Below, piece after piece: positions 1-8,104 of a DNA stretch of 61,818 nt (position 1 is its first letter; every line of letters starts with the position of its first letter). Below the pieces are notes generated by a model. It ran no database searches. It had not been told where the DNA came from and was given only the letters and a program-made list of their open reading frames with translations. The position numbers and the translations under genes are program-made. The stretch comes from Pontibacter ummariensis (GTDB lineage: Bacteria; Bacteroidota; Bacteroidia; Cytophagales; Hymenobacteraceae). Location of the stretch: positions 1 to 61,818 of the forward strand of contig NZ_FZOQ01000030.1 in assembly GCF_900188175.1 (NCBI RefSeq), in the 5' to 3' direction.

Positions 1-2
1 AA

Positions 3-167
3 ACGCCGGAGCGTGATGAGGGGTTTTTGAACTGGTGGTACGTACTGCCTCCTGACCATTGCGCCTTTTACCGCCACCGCACCTTTGAGGTATACTTGCA
101 GGAGACAGGTCATAAAATGACATGGAAAGATAAAAAGCGGGTAATCTTGCAAAAGAGACCTGCATGA
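3..167 (+). CDS. C-terminal end of a probable class I SAM-dependent methyltransferase (partial)
   Basis: An open frame enters from the left window edge and ends at TGA 165-167. It reads FLNWWYVLPPDHCAFYRHRT, followed by a short positively charged tail. A W-x-x-x-P-P-x-H-x-x-F-Y segment near the C-terminus is typical of small bacterial class I methyltransferases, where it follows the last strand of the Rossmann fold. The SAM-binding motifs lie outside the window, so substrate and exact family cannot be told. It is separated by about 630 bp of apparently non-coding DNA from the next gene, which is on the other strand. Confidence 0.5.
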   Translation, partial: TPERDEGFLNWWYVLPPDHCAFYRHRTFEVYLQETGHKMTWKDKKRVILQKRPA

Positions 168-796
168 CCGCGATTGACAGCATGCTTGGCAAAGGTACGG
201 CAGGCAGGACAGGAGAGTTAAGAGAAAGCCAACGGCACAAAACCAGACGGTGCTGAAAGAAGGACTCAGACTAAGCTCACAGGGCTGAAACTGTGGAAGC
301 CAAGGACAGCCGGGGGAAACGCCTGGTTTACTCGCCCCTCCTTATCGCCCGCTACAACTCGTACAGGCGGAACGGGACTACCCTTCTATACCAGCGGTCC
401 CCTACGCCTTTTCCAGGGCTACCTTAAGTGTGTTGCGTTCTATTTCCACAGCTTGTTTTTTTATCATTGTCGCTGGTACAACTGCTTTGCAAAAGCAGCT
501 GTACTTCAATTGTTTTCGCTTATTACAGAGCGTAAAAAGTGACAAGGCCAAAAAGATGGAAACGACTTCTTTTCGGCCTTGTCGTACTTATCTTATCTTT
601 CTCTTTAAAGTTTGTGCAGAGAAAGTCTTGAAAACAAGTTAACCGAAGCCGTAACACTCTCCACCCGTAGTTGCCTGGGTCTGGAAGCTGGTCCCCTCTT
701 TATAAGAACAGTATCTGCCCTTTACTCTTTGGGAATCTCAAAAAAGAAGGTAGTTCCCTCGTTTTCCGCGCTCTCGAACCAGATTCTTCCCTTGTT
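168..796. other. Non-coding stretch, no gene recognised
   Basis: Two short open frames on the plus strand (430-642 and 612-1109) give protein that resembles nothing I know, and the second runs antisense into the permease gene, so both are rejected. The only structured element I see is the inverted repeat at 541-583. Confidence 0.5.
541..583. terminator. Long inverted repeat, possible terminator
   Basis: GACAAGGCC and GGCCTTGTC arms, extended inward by an A-tract and its complementary T-tract, flank a loop of about 11 nt. It lies downstream of the minus-strand permease gene and downstream of the plus-strand partial gene, so it could end transcription from both sides. A classic U-run directly after the stem is not clear. 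Confidence 0.4.
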
Positions 797-3124
797 TTAC
801 TCTGCTTTTAAAACGGTTACAGGTTCAACGTGCGCCGCCCTGATGGTTTGGGATAGGACAGTCAGTAGCCCGAATATGGCAACCAAACCAAAGCCTATGC
901 TTACATTTATAAAACTCAAATCAACAAGACTGCTGCCTAAATCTTGTCTGATTAAATCACCGCCAAACAAGCCAGCCGGAACACCAATAAGTCCGGCAAC
1001 GAGGATAAGAATGCCGAAATTTTTGGTAACTATCCACACCAATTCTTTATTGCTTGCTCCCAATACTTTTCTTATACCCAGTTCCTTAACGCGTGTTTCT
1101 ACGGAGTAACTGGCTATACCTAAAATGCCCAGACCAGCTATTATCATGACGATAAGGGCTAAGCCTCCAAAAAAACCTATTCTATCTCCAATGCTTGAAT
1201 AACCATCTTTTAAATTCTGAAGATTTGCTGTTTTTTCAGGAAAATGGTTTTCCCATATGGATTGAATAGCTTTAGTTGCTTCCAGTTCTGTATTTGGATT
1301 TATCTTTATGGTCAAGGTGGCTATTTCATTTGGCAAATACCGATATAGTAAAGGAGCTGTTTCGCCAATGATTTCATTGGGCATGATGCCAATGACTTGT
1401 ACATAGGCAGAATCCAGTAATAGCGTTTGCCCCACTACATTCTCTGATTCAGTCGCCATCAATTTTGCGGCAGCTTCATTCACCAACACATATTGCTCAG
1501 TACTTTGGGGCATGTTTTCAGGGAAATTTTGTCCCGATTTTAAGCTGATGCCTTCTGTTTCAATTGTTTTTGGGTCAATACTTACGTAATACATTTCCAA
1601 TGTTTTATCATTGAATGTTACAGAAGATTTGCCCTTTTTCATCGGTTTATAGTACCAGTTAGTCGCCAAAGTCGTTTCTACCTGGCTTAACTGGCTTATT
1701 TCGTTTTGTAGGTTTCCATATTTTTCACCTCGTAAATCAAGTGTCAGGACATTAGGTGATATGGTTGAGCTAATGATTGCATGATTTTTTATTTCATAAT
1801 CGGCTAATATGACAACCAATATCATCAGCATGATGGTCACTGAAAATTGTACGACAATCAAAGCTTTGTAAATAGCAATACTCCGGAACAGCTTAATATT
1901 CTTCATTTTACGCAACACCTGTATGGGCTGAAACGCTGACAATAGCCATGACGGAAGTGCCCCAGCGACTAAGCCTGTGATAACTGCGTAGGTTAACAAG
2001 CCTAAAATCAAGATTGTATCATAAGAAAACGCCACATCCATATCGGGTATATAGTGCGTTAAAATTTCAACACATGGCATTGTAAACAACAAAGCAATCA
2101 GGGAAACAAGGGTCGATTCAGTTAAAAATTGACCAATAATTTGGCCTCTTGTTGCGCCTATCGTTTTGCGAACACCGACTTCTTTCGCCCGAGAAAAGGC
2201 ACGCGCCAATGTCAAGCTGATATAGTTAAAAGCAGATAGAAGGGTTAAGGCTAGAATCAAAAATAGCTGTGTTTTGATGCCCGTCCAATCGGTGCCTGCA
2301 TCGCGGTCATTTTTAATGTCATAGTTGCGAGGGGTAATGTCCTCTATGGGTTGTGCCAAAAATTTAAGATTGCTCTTATCCAATTTCCGATTATAGTTTT
2401 GGAGCGTGGTATTGAGCTGCTTTAAATGGTCTTCTGATTTTAAACGGGCGTAAATTGCTGAACTCTTGAAGTCTCCCCAATTTTGTGAACTATTAGGGAG
2501 TGCTCCTTTTTTTTCCAGCATTTTAGCAGCATTAATAGAAAGCATGGCCTCAATGGGTAGATGTGTTTCTAAAGGCGGGTCTTGAATAATTCCCCCAACG
2601 GTATAAGAACCTAAATTTTCAAATTGAACCGTTTGCCCTAAAGCATTGGCGTTGCCAAATATCTTTTCTGCTGTTTTCTCGGTTAAAAAAAGGGAAGTGG
2701 GATTAGTGCTTAGGCTTTGTGCATTACCTGACAGCAACCTAAAGCCAAAAACATCAAAGAAAGAAGGCTCTGAGAATTTTATATCAATAGGTACATCACC
2801 TCCGTCGGTTTGCAGGTTATGTTTTCCTGCCAGACGTACTTTTACCGTTTTTTTAACAAAGGAGATACTGTCCATTTGAGTCGCCAAGGGTAATGGAGCT
2901 GTTGCCCATTGGGTTTGTTCCACCTCATTTGTTTCCTGCGTGAGTATCCGTACTATTTGGTTTAATCTTGGATGAAAATGGTCTGTATCGTGATTGGCTT
3001 TTAGGCCTGTAAAAAGAATAACACCAACCGCCATACTCAATGACAAGCTCAGAATATTGACCAATGAAAAAAGTTTGTTTTTCCAGAGTATCCGTAAAGC
3101 GATTTTTAGATTGTTCTTTATCAT
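797..3124 (-). CDS. ABC transporter permease, FtsX/MacB type
   Basis: A 775-residue membrane protein with the layout of Bacteroidota MacB-like permeases. It has an N-terminal transmembrane helix (about residues 15-40), a large periplasmic MacB_PCD-type domain (about 45-280), an FtsX block with three helices, then a second periplasmic domain and a second FtsX block at the C-terminus. Both blocks carry the coupling-helix motif (EVGVRKTIGA near 317 and KELGIRKVLGA near 690), so the protein is a tandem duplication of the FtsX unit, normal for this family. Length is about full size. No ATPase partner lies beside it, so the partner is either elsewhere or supplied in trans. Substrate unknown; peptide, lipoprotein or antibiotic export are the usual suggestions. 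Confidence 0.85.
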   Translation of the reverse strand: MIKNNLKIALRILWKNKLFSLVNILSLSLSMAVGVILFTGLKANHDTDHFHPRLNQIVRILTQETNEVEQTQWATAPLPLATQMDSISFVKKTVKVRLAGKHNLQTDGGDVPIDIKFSEPSFFDVFGFRLLSGNAQSLSTNPTSLFLTEKTAEKIFGNANALGQTVQFENLGSYTVGGIIQDPPLETHLPIEAMLSINAAKMLEKKGALPNSSQNWGDFKSSAIYARLKSEDHLKQLNTTLQNYNRKLDKSNLKFLAQPIEDITPRNYDIKNDRDAGTDWTGIKTQLFLILALTLLSAFNYISLTLARAFSRAKEVGVRKTIGATRGQIIGQFLTESTLVSLIALLFTMPCVEILTHYIPDMDVAFSYDTILILGLLTYAVITGLVAGALPSWLLSAFQPIQVLRKMKNIKLFRSIAIYKALIVVQFSVTIMLMILVVILADYEIKNHAIISSTISPNVLTLDLRGEKYGNLQNEISQLSQVETTLATNWYYKPMKKGKSSVTFNDKTLEMYYVSIDPKTIETEGISLKSGQNFPENMPQSTEQYVLVNEAAAKLMATESENVVGQTLLLDSAYVQVIGIMPNEIIGETAPLLYRYLPNEIATLTIKINPNTELEATKAIQSIWENHFPEKTANLQNLKDGYSSIGDRIGFFGGLALIVMIIAGLGILGIASYSVETRVKELGIRKVLGASNKELVWIVTKNFGILILVAGLIGVPAGLFGGDLIRQDLGSSLVDLSFINVSIGFGLVAIFGLLTVLSQTIRAAHVEPVTVLKAE

Positions 3125-3881
3125 GACTTAACATTATGACTTTTAATGACAATAGGCCAAGTACTGAGGAGAGATCCCTCTCAATTCTATTGAAAATGTT
3201 TATCTTAATTCTATAAGCTTACCTCGCTAATACCATGCTTTATGCGCCTTTATACTTAAGTAAAGGGTTCATATAAGTAAGAATATGGGTGATTTAGAAT
3301 AACAACAACTAAATGTGATTAAATGCCCAAAATATGTGATGAAACCGATAAATGTTCCGGATCAAAGAAGCACATATTGCAAAACTGACTAAACAGCACA
3401 TACAGTTGATACTGCGGCACTTACTTTTATCTCTGTGGGTGTTTGACGTGGAGAAGCTTATTGGTAGGATTGTCAAACGCTTCCTTGTTGTCTGGGAACA
3501 TTTGTCGGGTTACACACAAGGGCACTGTTGCTAACGGTTCACAGCTTTATGAAGGCAGGGAGTTGATGTTCTGTTGCCTCACTTATTTGCTGTTGTTCAA
3601 TAAAGATAATTTGTAGAAGCCAAATTCGTCAGCCCTGCTTTTCCAAAGCTGATGTTGTACGCATTGGCACAGACGTCACATAGGCATTTCAGGTGGTTCA
3701 AACTGCTTAAAATCTACATTCAACTTTAGTCCACCGCTCATTCGAACCAAACGAAATAAACATCAAATTGAGCCCAGCCATTTACCCATTGTATTCCTTA
3801 GTTTTTTATATGATAATGTAGTTTAGTAAACACAGTACTAATGATTTTAAATTTGAGCTGGTAAATACATTAACTAAAATC
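3125..3881. other. Intergenic region, no gene recognised
   Basis: This stretch of 757 bp separates a minus-strand permease from a plus-strand protease and must hold both promoters. A 60-residue open frame at 3352-3534 has no recognisable similarity and is not called. A GCTAACGG string at about 3534 looks like half of a cassette repeat, but no convincing partner half follows it. Confidence 0.4.
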
Positions 3882-4952
3882 ATGACCAAACATTTTCTTT
3901 TGATATTTGCCACACTTACAGTTGCTTTAACCTTAACAGTTTGCTGCGGAACAGAACAACAGTCTAACGCCTTTGACTTAGCTAAAGCCCATAAGGCTAT
4001 TGAAAGGCTAGCAAAATTATTGGAAGAAGATTTTATTTACCCAGAAGTTGGCAAGGCTTATGCAAAAATGTTACGTGAGAATGTAGCCAGTAATACCTAT
4101 TCGAAATTTAAAACTCACGTTGATTTTACGAGTGCAGTTACTGCCGATCTTCAAGCAGTCCATCCCGAAGGACACCTTAAACTTCAACATCAAAGCATTA
4201 ATGTGTCGAATAATACAATGGTGACATCCGAAACCAATGGTGTCGGCAAGGCTGGTTGGATTGCTCCCGGTATTGCCTATATAAGTCTTCATGGTTTTAC
4301 AGGGAACACTGAAGAGTATAACCAGTTATTGATTAGGCTTCAGGCGGTCCTTGATGATCTCTCAACAGCTAAGACTTTGATAATTGATGCACGTCCACAT
4401 GTTGGAGGATCACTTCAGGAAATGGACATTATGTTTTCATATTTTTTTGATAAGCCAACGGCGTTGGTTTTAATGGATACACGCCTAGATGTGGAGAAAA
4501 GGGGTGGAAACCCTTTGACAGAAGGCAAGACGCTAAAGAGAATTGCAGGTCCCGAAGGAATTGTTCGCCGAGTTCATCAGGCAGTTCCATCAAACAAAGA
4601 TACTGCTCTCAGTAAAGCCCAAATCTTTCTCTTAATATCTAATAAAACGGCCTCCGCAGGTGAGCACCTTTCATTGGCTTTGAAACGGACTAAACGAGCA
4701 ACCCTTATCGGAGAAACAACTGCCGGAGCAGGACATTTTGGACGAACGACTTCCCTGGGAGGTGGTTATCAAGCTTTTATACCTGTTGGTCGCACTTTCG
4801 ACCCAGATACAGAAAAAGGCTGGGAGCAAACGGGTATAGAACCACATATTAAAACTGCTGCCGAACAGGCATTTGATGAGGCTTTAAAGCGGGCCGGTGT
4901 TAACCAGTCAGCTGCTAAGAAAGCATTGGAATCATTGAAAGTAAATCAATAA
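3882..4952 (+). CDS. S41 family peptidase (IRBP/tail-specific protease-like), probable lipoprotein
   Basis: A 356-residue protein with an N-terminal export signal ending in TVCCGTEQQ, where a cysteine could be lipidated. An N-terminal helical domain (about 35-110), like that of S41 proteases related to retinol-binding protein, precedes the catalytic core. The core contains GIAYISLHGF (about 127), a DARPHVGGS strand-turn (about 170) and NKTASAGEH (about 258), where the serine matches the S41 nucleophile. No PDZ domain is evident, as in the IRBP-like branch. Likely role is periplasmic protein or peptide cleavage. It is on the strand opposite to the cassette array and its 3' end almost touches a degenerate array-type repeat at 4974. 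Confidence 0.8.
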   Translation: MTKHFLLIFATLTVALTLTVCCGTEQQSNAFDLAKAHKAIERLAKLLEEDFIYPEVGKAYAKMLRENVASNTYSKFKTHVDFTSAVTADLQAVHPEGHLKLQHQSINVSNNTMVTSETNGVGKAGWIAPGIAYISLHGFTGNTEEYNQLLIRLQAVLDDLSTAKTLIIDARPHVGGSLQEMDIMFSYFFDKPTALVLMDTRLDVEKRGGNPLTEGKTLKRIAGPEGIVRRVHQAVPSNKDTALSKAQIFLLISNKTASAGEHLSLALKRTKRATLIGETTAGAGHFGRTTSLGGGYQAFIPVGRTFDPDTEKGWEQTGIEPHIKTAAEQAFDEALKRAGVNQSAAKKALESLKVNQ

Positions 4953-4973
4953 GGCTCTTCCAATCTCTTGCCA

Positions 4974-5012
4974 GGCAACGGAGTTACTCTGCTTATCTGC
5001 ACTGTGTTCGGC
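4974..5012 (-). repeat. Degenerate attC/att-like site at distal array edge
   Basis: The + strand reads GGCAACGG at the left and CTGTGTTCGGC at the right, like the flanking boxes of the other array repeats, but only about 40 bp long and with a C after GTT. It lies about 90 bp downstream of the recombinase remnant at 5103-5135, mirroring the recombinase-to-site distance at the other end of the array. It is weak on its own. Confidence 0.3.
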
Positions 5013-5102
5013 ATAAATTTGACACCTTCTTTGTCTTTCACTCCTTTGCCGAACTCTTTTAACCTTCGTTGCATATTCTTTATCTAATATAGTAATAAAC
5101 CA

Positions 5103-5135
5103 CAAGCAATCAAGCGGACTCATAATCTTGTCCAA
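5103..5135 (-). pseudogene. 3' remnant of a tyrosine recombinase gene
   Basis: The minus strand encodes LDKIMSPLDCL, against LDKIVSPLDNL at the very C-terminus of the intact recombinase at 23727. A 14-nt stretch (ATCAAGCGGACTCA on the + strand) is identical at 5109-5122 and 23736-23749, with scattered matches beyond it. Upstream sequence (5136-5365, about 230 bp) does not match the rest of the recombinase, so only the end survives. It is either a relic of a second recombinase copy or a direct repeat that marks the far edge of the island. No stop codon follows in frame until 4932, so the frame has decayed. Confidence 0.55.
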
Positions 5136-5365
5136 ATCACAGGCGTCACCTGTATATAGACTTAGGCGGTCTTGCTGTTCAAATAATCGGAGCAGAGAGG
5201 GAGTCCTTGTCCCCGTAGCACTTGCCCTTCAGCCCCTGCTTTTTGTTGTCAGTCACGTTGGCAGGGGTGATGAGGAAGCGGACAAGCTGCCAGCACTGGT
5301 TTTTGATATGATGCCGCCCAGCCTCAAAAAGCCTGAAAGACACACCAATTTAAAAATTGAAAATG

Positions 5366-5429
5366 TGCCAACGATTAGTATATGCATAGCCCGCTGCGTA
5401 GCAAGGGATTTGTACATATAGTGTTAGAA
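5366..5429 (-). repeat. attC-like site 27
   Basis: GCCAACG at the left and GTGTTAGAA at the right enclose an inner pair of arms (TATATGCA / TGTACATATA) and a GCGTAGCAAGG apex shared with sites 19 and 21. It closes the higBA cassette and is the last convincing site. Confidence 0.75.
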
Positions 5430-5443
5430 GGATTGTTTTTCTT

Positions 5444-5800
5444 TTAGTATTCCTGAATAAGCACGTTTGTTGGGATATTTAAGGTCTTATGCAAACTCCT
5501 TATCATTTCTAATGTGAGCTTCCTTTTTCTGTTCAACACCTCGCTTACCCTGCTCTTGAAGCCTAGCACTCTGGCTAAGTCCTTCTGCTTTGATCCGAGT
5601 TGCTCCATTCTGAATTTTCCCGCCTCAATCGGGTCCGGTGCTTCAATTGGGAAATGGTCCTTATCGTAGGAGTCAATAAGAAATGAAAGCACCTCCAGTT
5701 CATCGCCCTCCTGCGTATCCGGTTCCACGTCGAATATATCTTCCAGCCTTTGCAGGGCCAATTGGTAATCTTCTTCTGTTTTTATCAGCTTAATATTCAT
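5444..5800 (-). CDS. higA: HigA-type antitoxin, XRE-family HTH protein
   Basis: A 118-residue protein. The N-terminal half is acidic and helical, as in the HigA antitoxins that bind the toxin. The C-terminal half is a helix-turn-helix: GSKQKDLARVLGFKSRVSEV, then LNRKRKLTLEMIRSLHKTLN. This two-part layout is that of HigA proteins encoded downstream of HigB/RelE-like toxins. The toxin gene lies just upstream with an 11-bp gap but is broken (5812-5944), leaving this an orphan antitoxin. In an intact module it would autorepress the operon through its HTH. Toxin-antitoxin modules are common integron cargo because they stabilise large arrays. Site 27 follows its stop codon directly. Confidence 0.85.
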   Translation of the reverse strand: MNIKLIKTEEDYQLALQRLEDIFDVEPDTQEGDELEVLSFLIDSYDKDHFPIEAPDPIEAGKFRMEQLGSKQKDLARVLGFKSRVSEVLNRKRKLTLEMIRSLHKTLNIPTNVLIQEY

Positions 5801-5811
5801 TTCTTCTTTTA

Positions 5812-5944
5812 TTAAGTTTTAGTAGCATCAACCTTGTCATATTCAGCATGCGTTCCGATGAACCGTATCCAGACAACACCATACTTGTAGTTGATTCAAA
5901 AGATTAGCCTATCGTTGTTCCCCTTTATATTGAAGACCATTCTG
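5812..5944 (-). pseudogene. higB: HigB-type mRNA interferase toxin, C-terminal fragment
   Basis: Read on the minus strand this encodes RMVFNIKGNNDRLIF, a TGA stop, then INYKYGVVWIRFIGTHAEYD and a short tail to TAA at 5812-5814. FNIKGN-x-x-RL and WIRFIGTHAEYDK are hallmarks of the C-terminal half of HigB toxins. The N-terminal half is missing, replaced at about 5945 by a group II intron fragment, and the internal TGA sits where valine-alanine usually occurs. The toxin is therefore dead. It directly precedes higA, the normal HigBA gene order. Confidence 0.75.
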
Positions 5945-6061
5945 TTATCCTCCAGTATACTCCACCGGGGCAACATGCTTAAGGCATACAGGCACGTTGT
6001 GGCCAACAAAGGTTCGGCCGGTGTAGACGGTATGCGGGAGGAGGAGCTGGCTTTGATTTAA
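5945..6061 (+). pseudogene. Group II intron reverse transcriptase/maturase fragment
   Basis: The plus strand reads SILHRGNMLKAYRHVV, ANKGSAGVDGM and REEELALI before TAA at 6059-6061. An N-x-x-x-A-x-x-x-V-x-x-NKGxxGVDGM pattern is the N-terminal RT-0/RT-1 signature of group II intron-encoded proteins. Only about 39 codons remain, with neither ribozyme domain recognisable. The fragment lies opposite in orientation to the cassettes, exactly between two cassette genes that are both truncated at its edges, and the attC expected there is missing. Group IIC-attC introns insert into attC sites in this opposite orientation, so I infer a decayed intron insertion followed by deletion. Confidence 0.7.
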
Positions 6062-6388
6062 CAGTTGGATTAAAGCGTAGCAAAAAATTCCATCGTATAA
6101 TTCTTGGTCAAACGGCATAGCACTAACAGAACCGTGATACACCCTTACATCGTCACCATAGTGCTTTTTGGCCAGGTCAATGGCGGTTTCTGAAATCTCT
6201 ATCCCAGTTACCTTAAGTCCAGCATCGGTGAAGATTTTTGCATTTCTGCCGTAACCAAACCCAGGTAATAAAATCTTGTTAAGCCTATTTTCTCTAAATA
6301 AGTTTAGGGTTGCGATTGCGGAATCTGCAGGCTCAAATCCCCACATAGTCTTTTTGTCTCTAAAACTTGACTCCCAGAATTCTGCCAT
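6058..6388 (-). pseudogene. Class I SAM-dependent methyltransferase, 3'-truncated
   Basis: Starting at ATG 6388 the protein begins MAEFWESSFRDKKTMWGFEP and continues with the SAM-binding loop LPGFGYGRNAKIF (motif I), GIEISETAIDLAKKHYG and a post-I strand ending in YALIQLLN, all as in small tellurite-resistance-like or thiopurine-like methyltransferases of Bacteroidota. After about residue 110 the similarity stops and the frame runs on to 5945 through the antisense of the group II intron fragment. The C-terminal third is lost, so the enzyme is probably inactive. An upstream ATG at 6442 lies inside site 26 and is an unlikely start. Confidence 0.75.
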
Positions 6389-6434
6389 AATATGCCCTGT
6401 AAATTCAAAATAAGAAGATATTTCTCTTTGCTTG

Positions 6435-6488
6435 TGGCTCACGGACTGGGCTTTGCCGTGGCGTAGCTACGGTAAAGGTGTGGTTAAA
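6435..6488 (-). repeat. attC-like site 26
   Basis: GGCTCACGG (the usual AAC changed to CAC) and GTGTGGTTAAAT bound an inner region with the GTGGCGTAGCTAC apex, closely like sites 7, 24 and 25. It belongs to the 6504-7343 cassette. The altered left box may reduce activity. Confidence 0.7.
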
Positions 6489-6503
6489 TAATTTAGTTCT
6501 TAT

Positions 6504-7343
6504 CTATTCTTCACAATTAGACTCTATTTTATTGAATAGATTTTGAAACTCCATTGTCATTTGCCCTTCTTTATTAAATCCATCCAAGTACTTCCTTTGC
6601 CTGTTGGCACAGTTCCACCAGCCATAGGTCATTAGGTCAATCTTGGCAAAAAGAAGTCTATCAGTAGAGTTTGACTGTATTTGGTACTCCTGTTCCAGCT
6701 TTTCAGGGGTTCCGCTTTTAGACTTTTTAACTTCAACGAGTTTCTTCCATTCAGCTAACAGAACTGTGGTGTCTTCTGTAATTAATGCATCTACATAGTT
6801 AACACATTCATCAGATAAGGGAGTGTTCTTCAGAAGAGCAGGATTTAAGTGTGCTTCTAATGTAAGCTTTTCCAGTTTATACACTTCTTTGAGCTGAAGA
6901 AGCGAGAGTTCTTTGTGCTTTCGCCAGAACTGGGTAGGTACTACATCTAAAGTCTTTAGTTTCTGGGTTGCTTCAAGGTACTCCTGTTCAAGCTTCTTCA
7001 GAGAATCCTGTATGTATTGGGCAGTGTAATACTCTGGATTATCTAAAGTAACATCAGTGTTTAAAGCTGTCACGCTGTTATATACAAACAGCAGGAAATA
7101 AGTATCCTTTAATTGTTTTTCTGAAAACCCATCAGGTTCATAGAACCCTACGTGATCGCAAAGCTCAGATTGCCATTCAAACTTTTTTGAACCGAACTCA
7201 TCAGTCTGCACTTCCTTTCGTTCATTTTCAGAGAGTGCTCCCATTGATGTTGTACTGTTGGTGGTCACTTCCTTGCTTTGACATGAAATAATTAGCCAAA
7301 GAAGTACCACAAAGTAGCTGAGTTGACAAAGTCTGTTCTTCAT
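6504..7343 (-). CDS. Lipoprotein of unknown function
   Basis: A 279-residue protein with a textbook lipoprotein signal, MKNRLCQLSYFVVLLWLIIS followed by C-Q-S, so cleavage and lipidation at Cys21 is expected. The mature part is rich in Glu, Lys and Leu and predicted largely helical, with four or more cysteines (CDH, ECVNY, WNCANR, ESNCEE) that may form disulphides in the periplasm. I recognise no family. It fills its cassette alone, starting just left of site 25 and ending just before site 26. Cassette cargo of unknown function is the rule for chromosomal integrons. Confidence 0.75.
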   Translation of the reverse strand: MKNRLCQLSYFVVLLWLIISCQSKEVTTNSTTSMGALSENERKEVQTDEFGSKKFEWQSELCDHVGFYEPDGFSEKQLKDTYFLLFVYNSVTALNTDVTLDNPEYYTAQYIQDSLKKLEQEYLEATQKLKTLDVVPTQFWRKHKELSLLQLKEVYKLEKLTLEAHLNPALLKNTPLSDECVNYVDALITEDTTVLLAEWKKLVEVKKSKSGTPEKLEQEYQIQSNSTDRLLFAKIDLMTYGWWNCANRQRKYLDGFNKEGQMTMEFQNLFNKIESNCEE

Positions 7344-7347
7344 TTAT

Positions 7348-7401
7348 TTCATAACGGCTCTGCTATAAAGTGGCATAGCTAAAGTTTAGGTATGGTTAGG
7401 C
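7348..7401 (-). repeat. attC-like site 25
   Basis: CATAACGGCTC left and GGTTAGGC right; inner arms TATAAAGTGGC and GCTAAAGTTTAGG fold around the GGCATAGCT apex. A compact 54-bp type shared with sites 6, 7 and 24. Confidence 0.75.
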
Positions 7402-7412
7402 ACAGGAACTTC

Positions 7413-8021
7413 TTATGTTTTAATTTCTCCATATTCATATGTGTGGTATTTATCCTTCGCCATATATTCATCTACTATTTCGAAGGTTTTTATATCCACC
7501 CCATGTAAAGTTCTTCCCTTGTAGATAATCTTATCTTTAGTTCTTCCCCAGTTTTCTGAAATGATTTCAAAATCTGACAAGTCATCTATTGCTACAATGG
7601 TATGTCCATAGATAATATGATTTTTATCGTAAGCCCAAGGAAATTTATCAAAAGTCTTCAAACTTTTAGGGTCAGCCCCAATAATCTCACAATCATCGAT
7701 GTTACTATAAAACCCAAAAAAATAGGCAGAATCACTATCCACAAAATAGTAGTTACCAATGTACTTTAATGTCTTTGGGTCAAAGTTCTCTATTAAGGTT
7801 GACTCTATATAGACATGATTGTTGTCTTTACCTAAAGTTAAGTTTTCATCTGTATCAATCGTCTGGAATGTTTTAGCATCGGCTTCTTCAATAAGCCTTT
7901 CATAACTACCACTCCCTTCATTCCAACCTTTCAAAAAGACCTTATTATCCTTTACAATATATTCTTGTTCGCAACCAAAGAGTATAAAGGACAATAAACT
8001 TATGGCGATTGATTTTTTCAT
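7413..8021 (-). CDS. DKNYY-family lipoprotein
   Basis: A 202-residue protein from the ATG at 8021; the longer frame to 8057 is rejected because its first 12 codons read through site 24. The signal MKKSIAISLLSFILFGC is a lipoprotein signal. The mature part consists of repeats of the form aspartate-lysine-asparagine/histidine plus aromatic residues, for example VKDNKVFLKGW, GKDNNHVYIES, YDKNHIIYGHT and TKDKIIYKGR, alternating with GADPKSLKTF-type units. This is the DKNYY repeat family, abundant in Bacteroidota and predicted to be beta-rich and surface exposed, with no known activity. Confidence 0.8.
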   Translation of the reverse strand: MKKSIAISLLSFILFGCEQEYIVKDNKVFLKGWNEGSGSYERLIEEADAKTFQTIDTDENLTLGKDNNHVYIESTLIENFDPKTLKYIGNYYFVDSDSAYFFGFYSNIDDCEIIGADPKSLKTFDKFPWAYDKNHIIYGHTIVAIDDLSDFEIISENWGRTKDKIIYKGRTLHGVDIKTFEIVDEYMAKDKYHTYEYGEIKT

Positions 8022-8029
8022 TTTATTAT

Positions 8030-8083
8030 GCCTAACGGCTCTGCTACAAAGTGGCATAGCTACTTTATAGCTCTTGTTGGGAG
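8030..8083 (-). repeat. attC-like site 24
   Basis: GCCTAACGGCTC left, TTGTTGGGAG right; inner arms ACAAAGTGGC / GCTACTTTATAG with GGCATAGC apex. Near-identical in its left half to site 25, suggesting the two cassettes share a source. Confidence 0.8.
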
Positions 8084-8104
8084 ATGTAATTCTTCTATCA
8101 ACTT

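Noticed and set aside
430..1109. Two overlapping plus-strand open frames
   Set aside because: Products look random, and the second runs antisense through the end of a clear permease gene.
3352..3534. 60-residue plus-strand frame
   Set aside because: No recognisable similarity, no upstream signals, in a region with no other coding character.
3534..3582. GCTAACGG string followed by GTTGATG, like a short cassette repeat
   Set aside because: No inner stem and no gene between it and another repeat; counted as chance.
5128..5421. 97-residue plus-strand frame between the recombinase remnant and higA
   Set aside because: It runs through attC-like site 27 and resembles no protein I know.
5945..6061. 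C-terminal 38 codons of the methyltransferase open frame as real coding sequence
   Set aside because: The stretch is the antisense of a recognisable group II intron RT segment, so the methyltransferase is truncated there.
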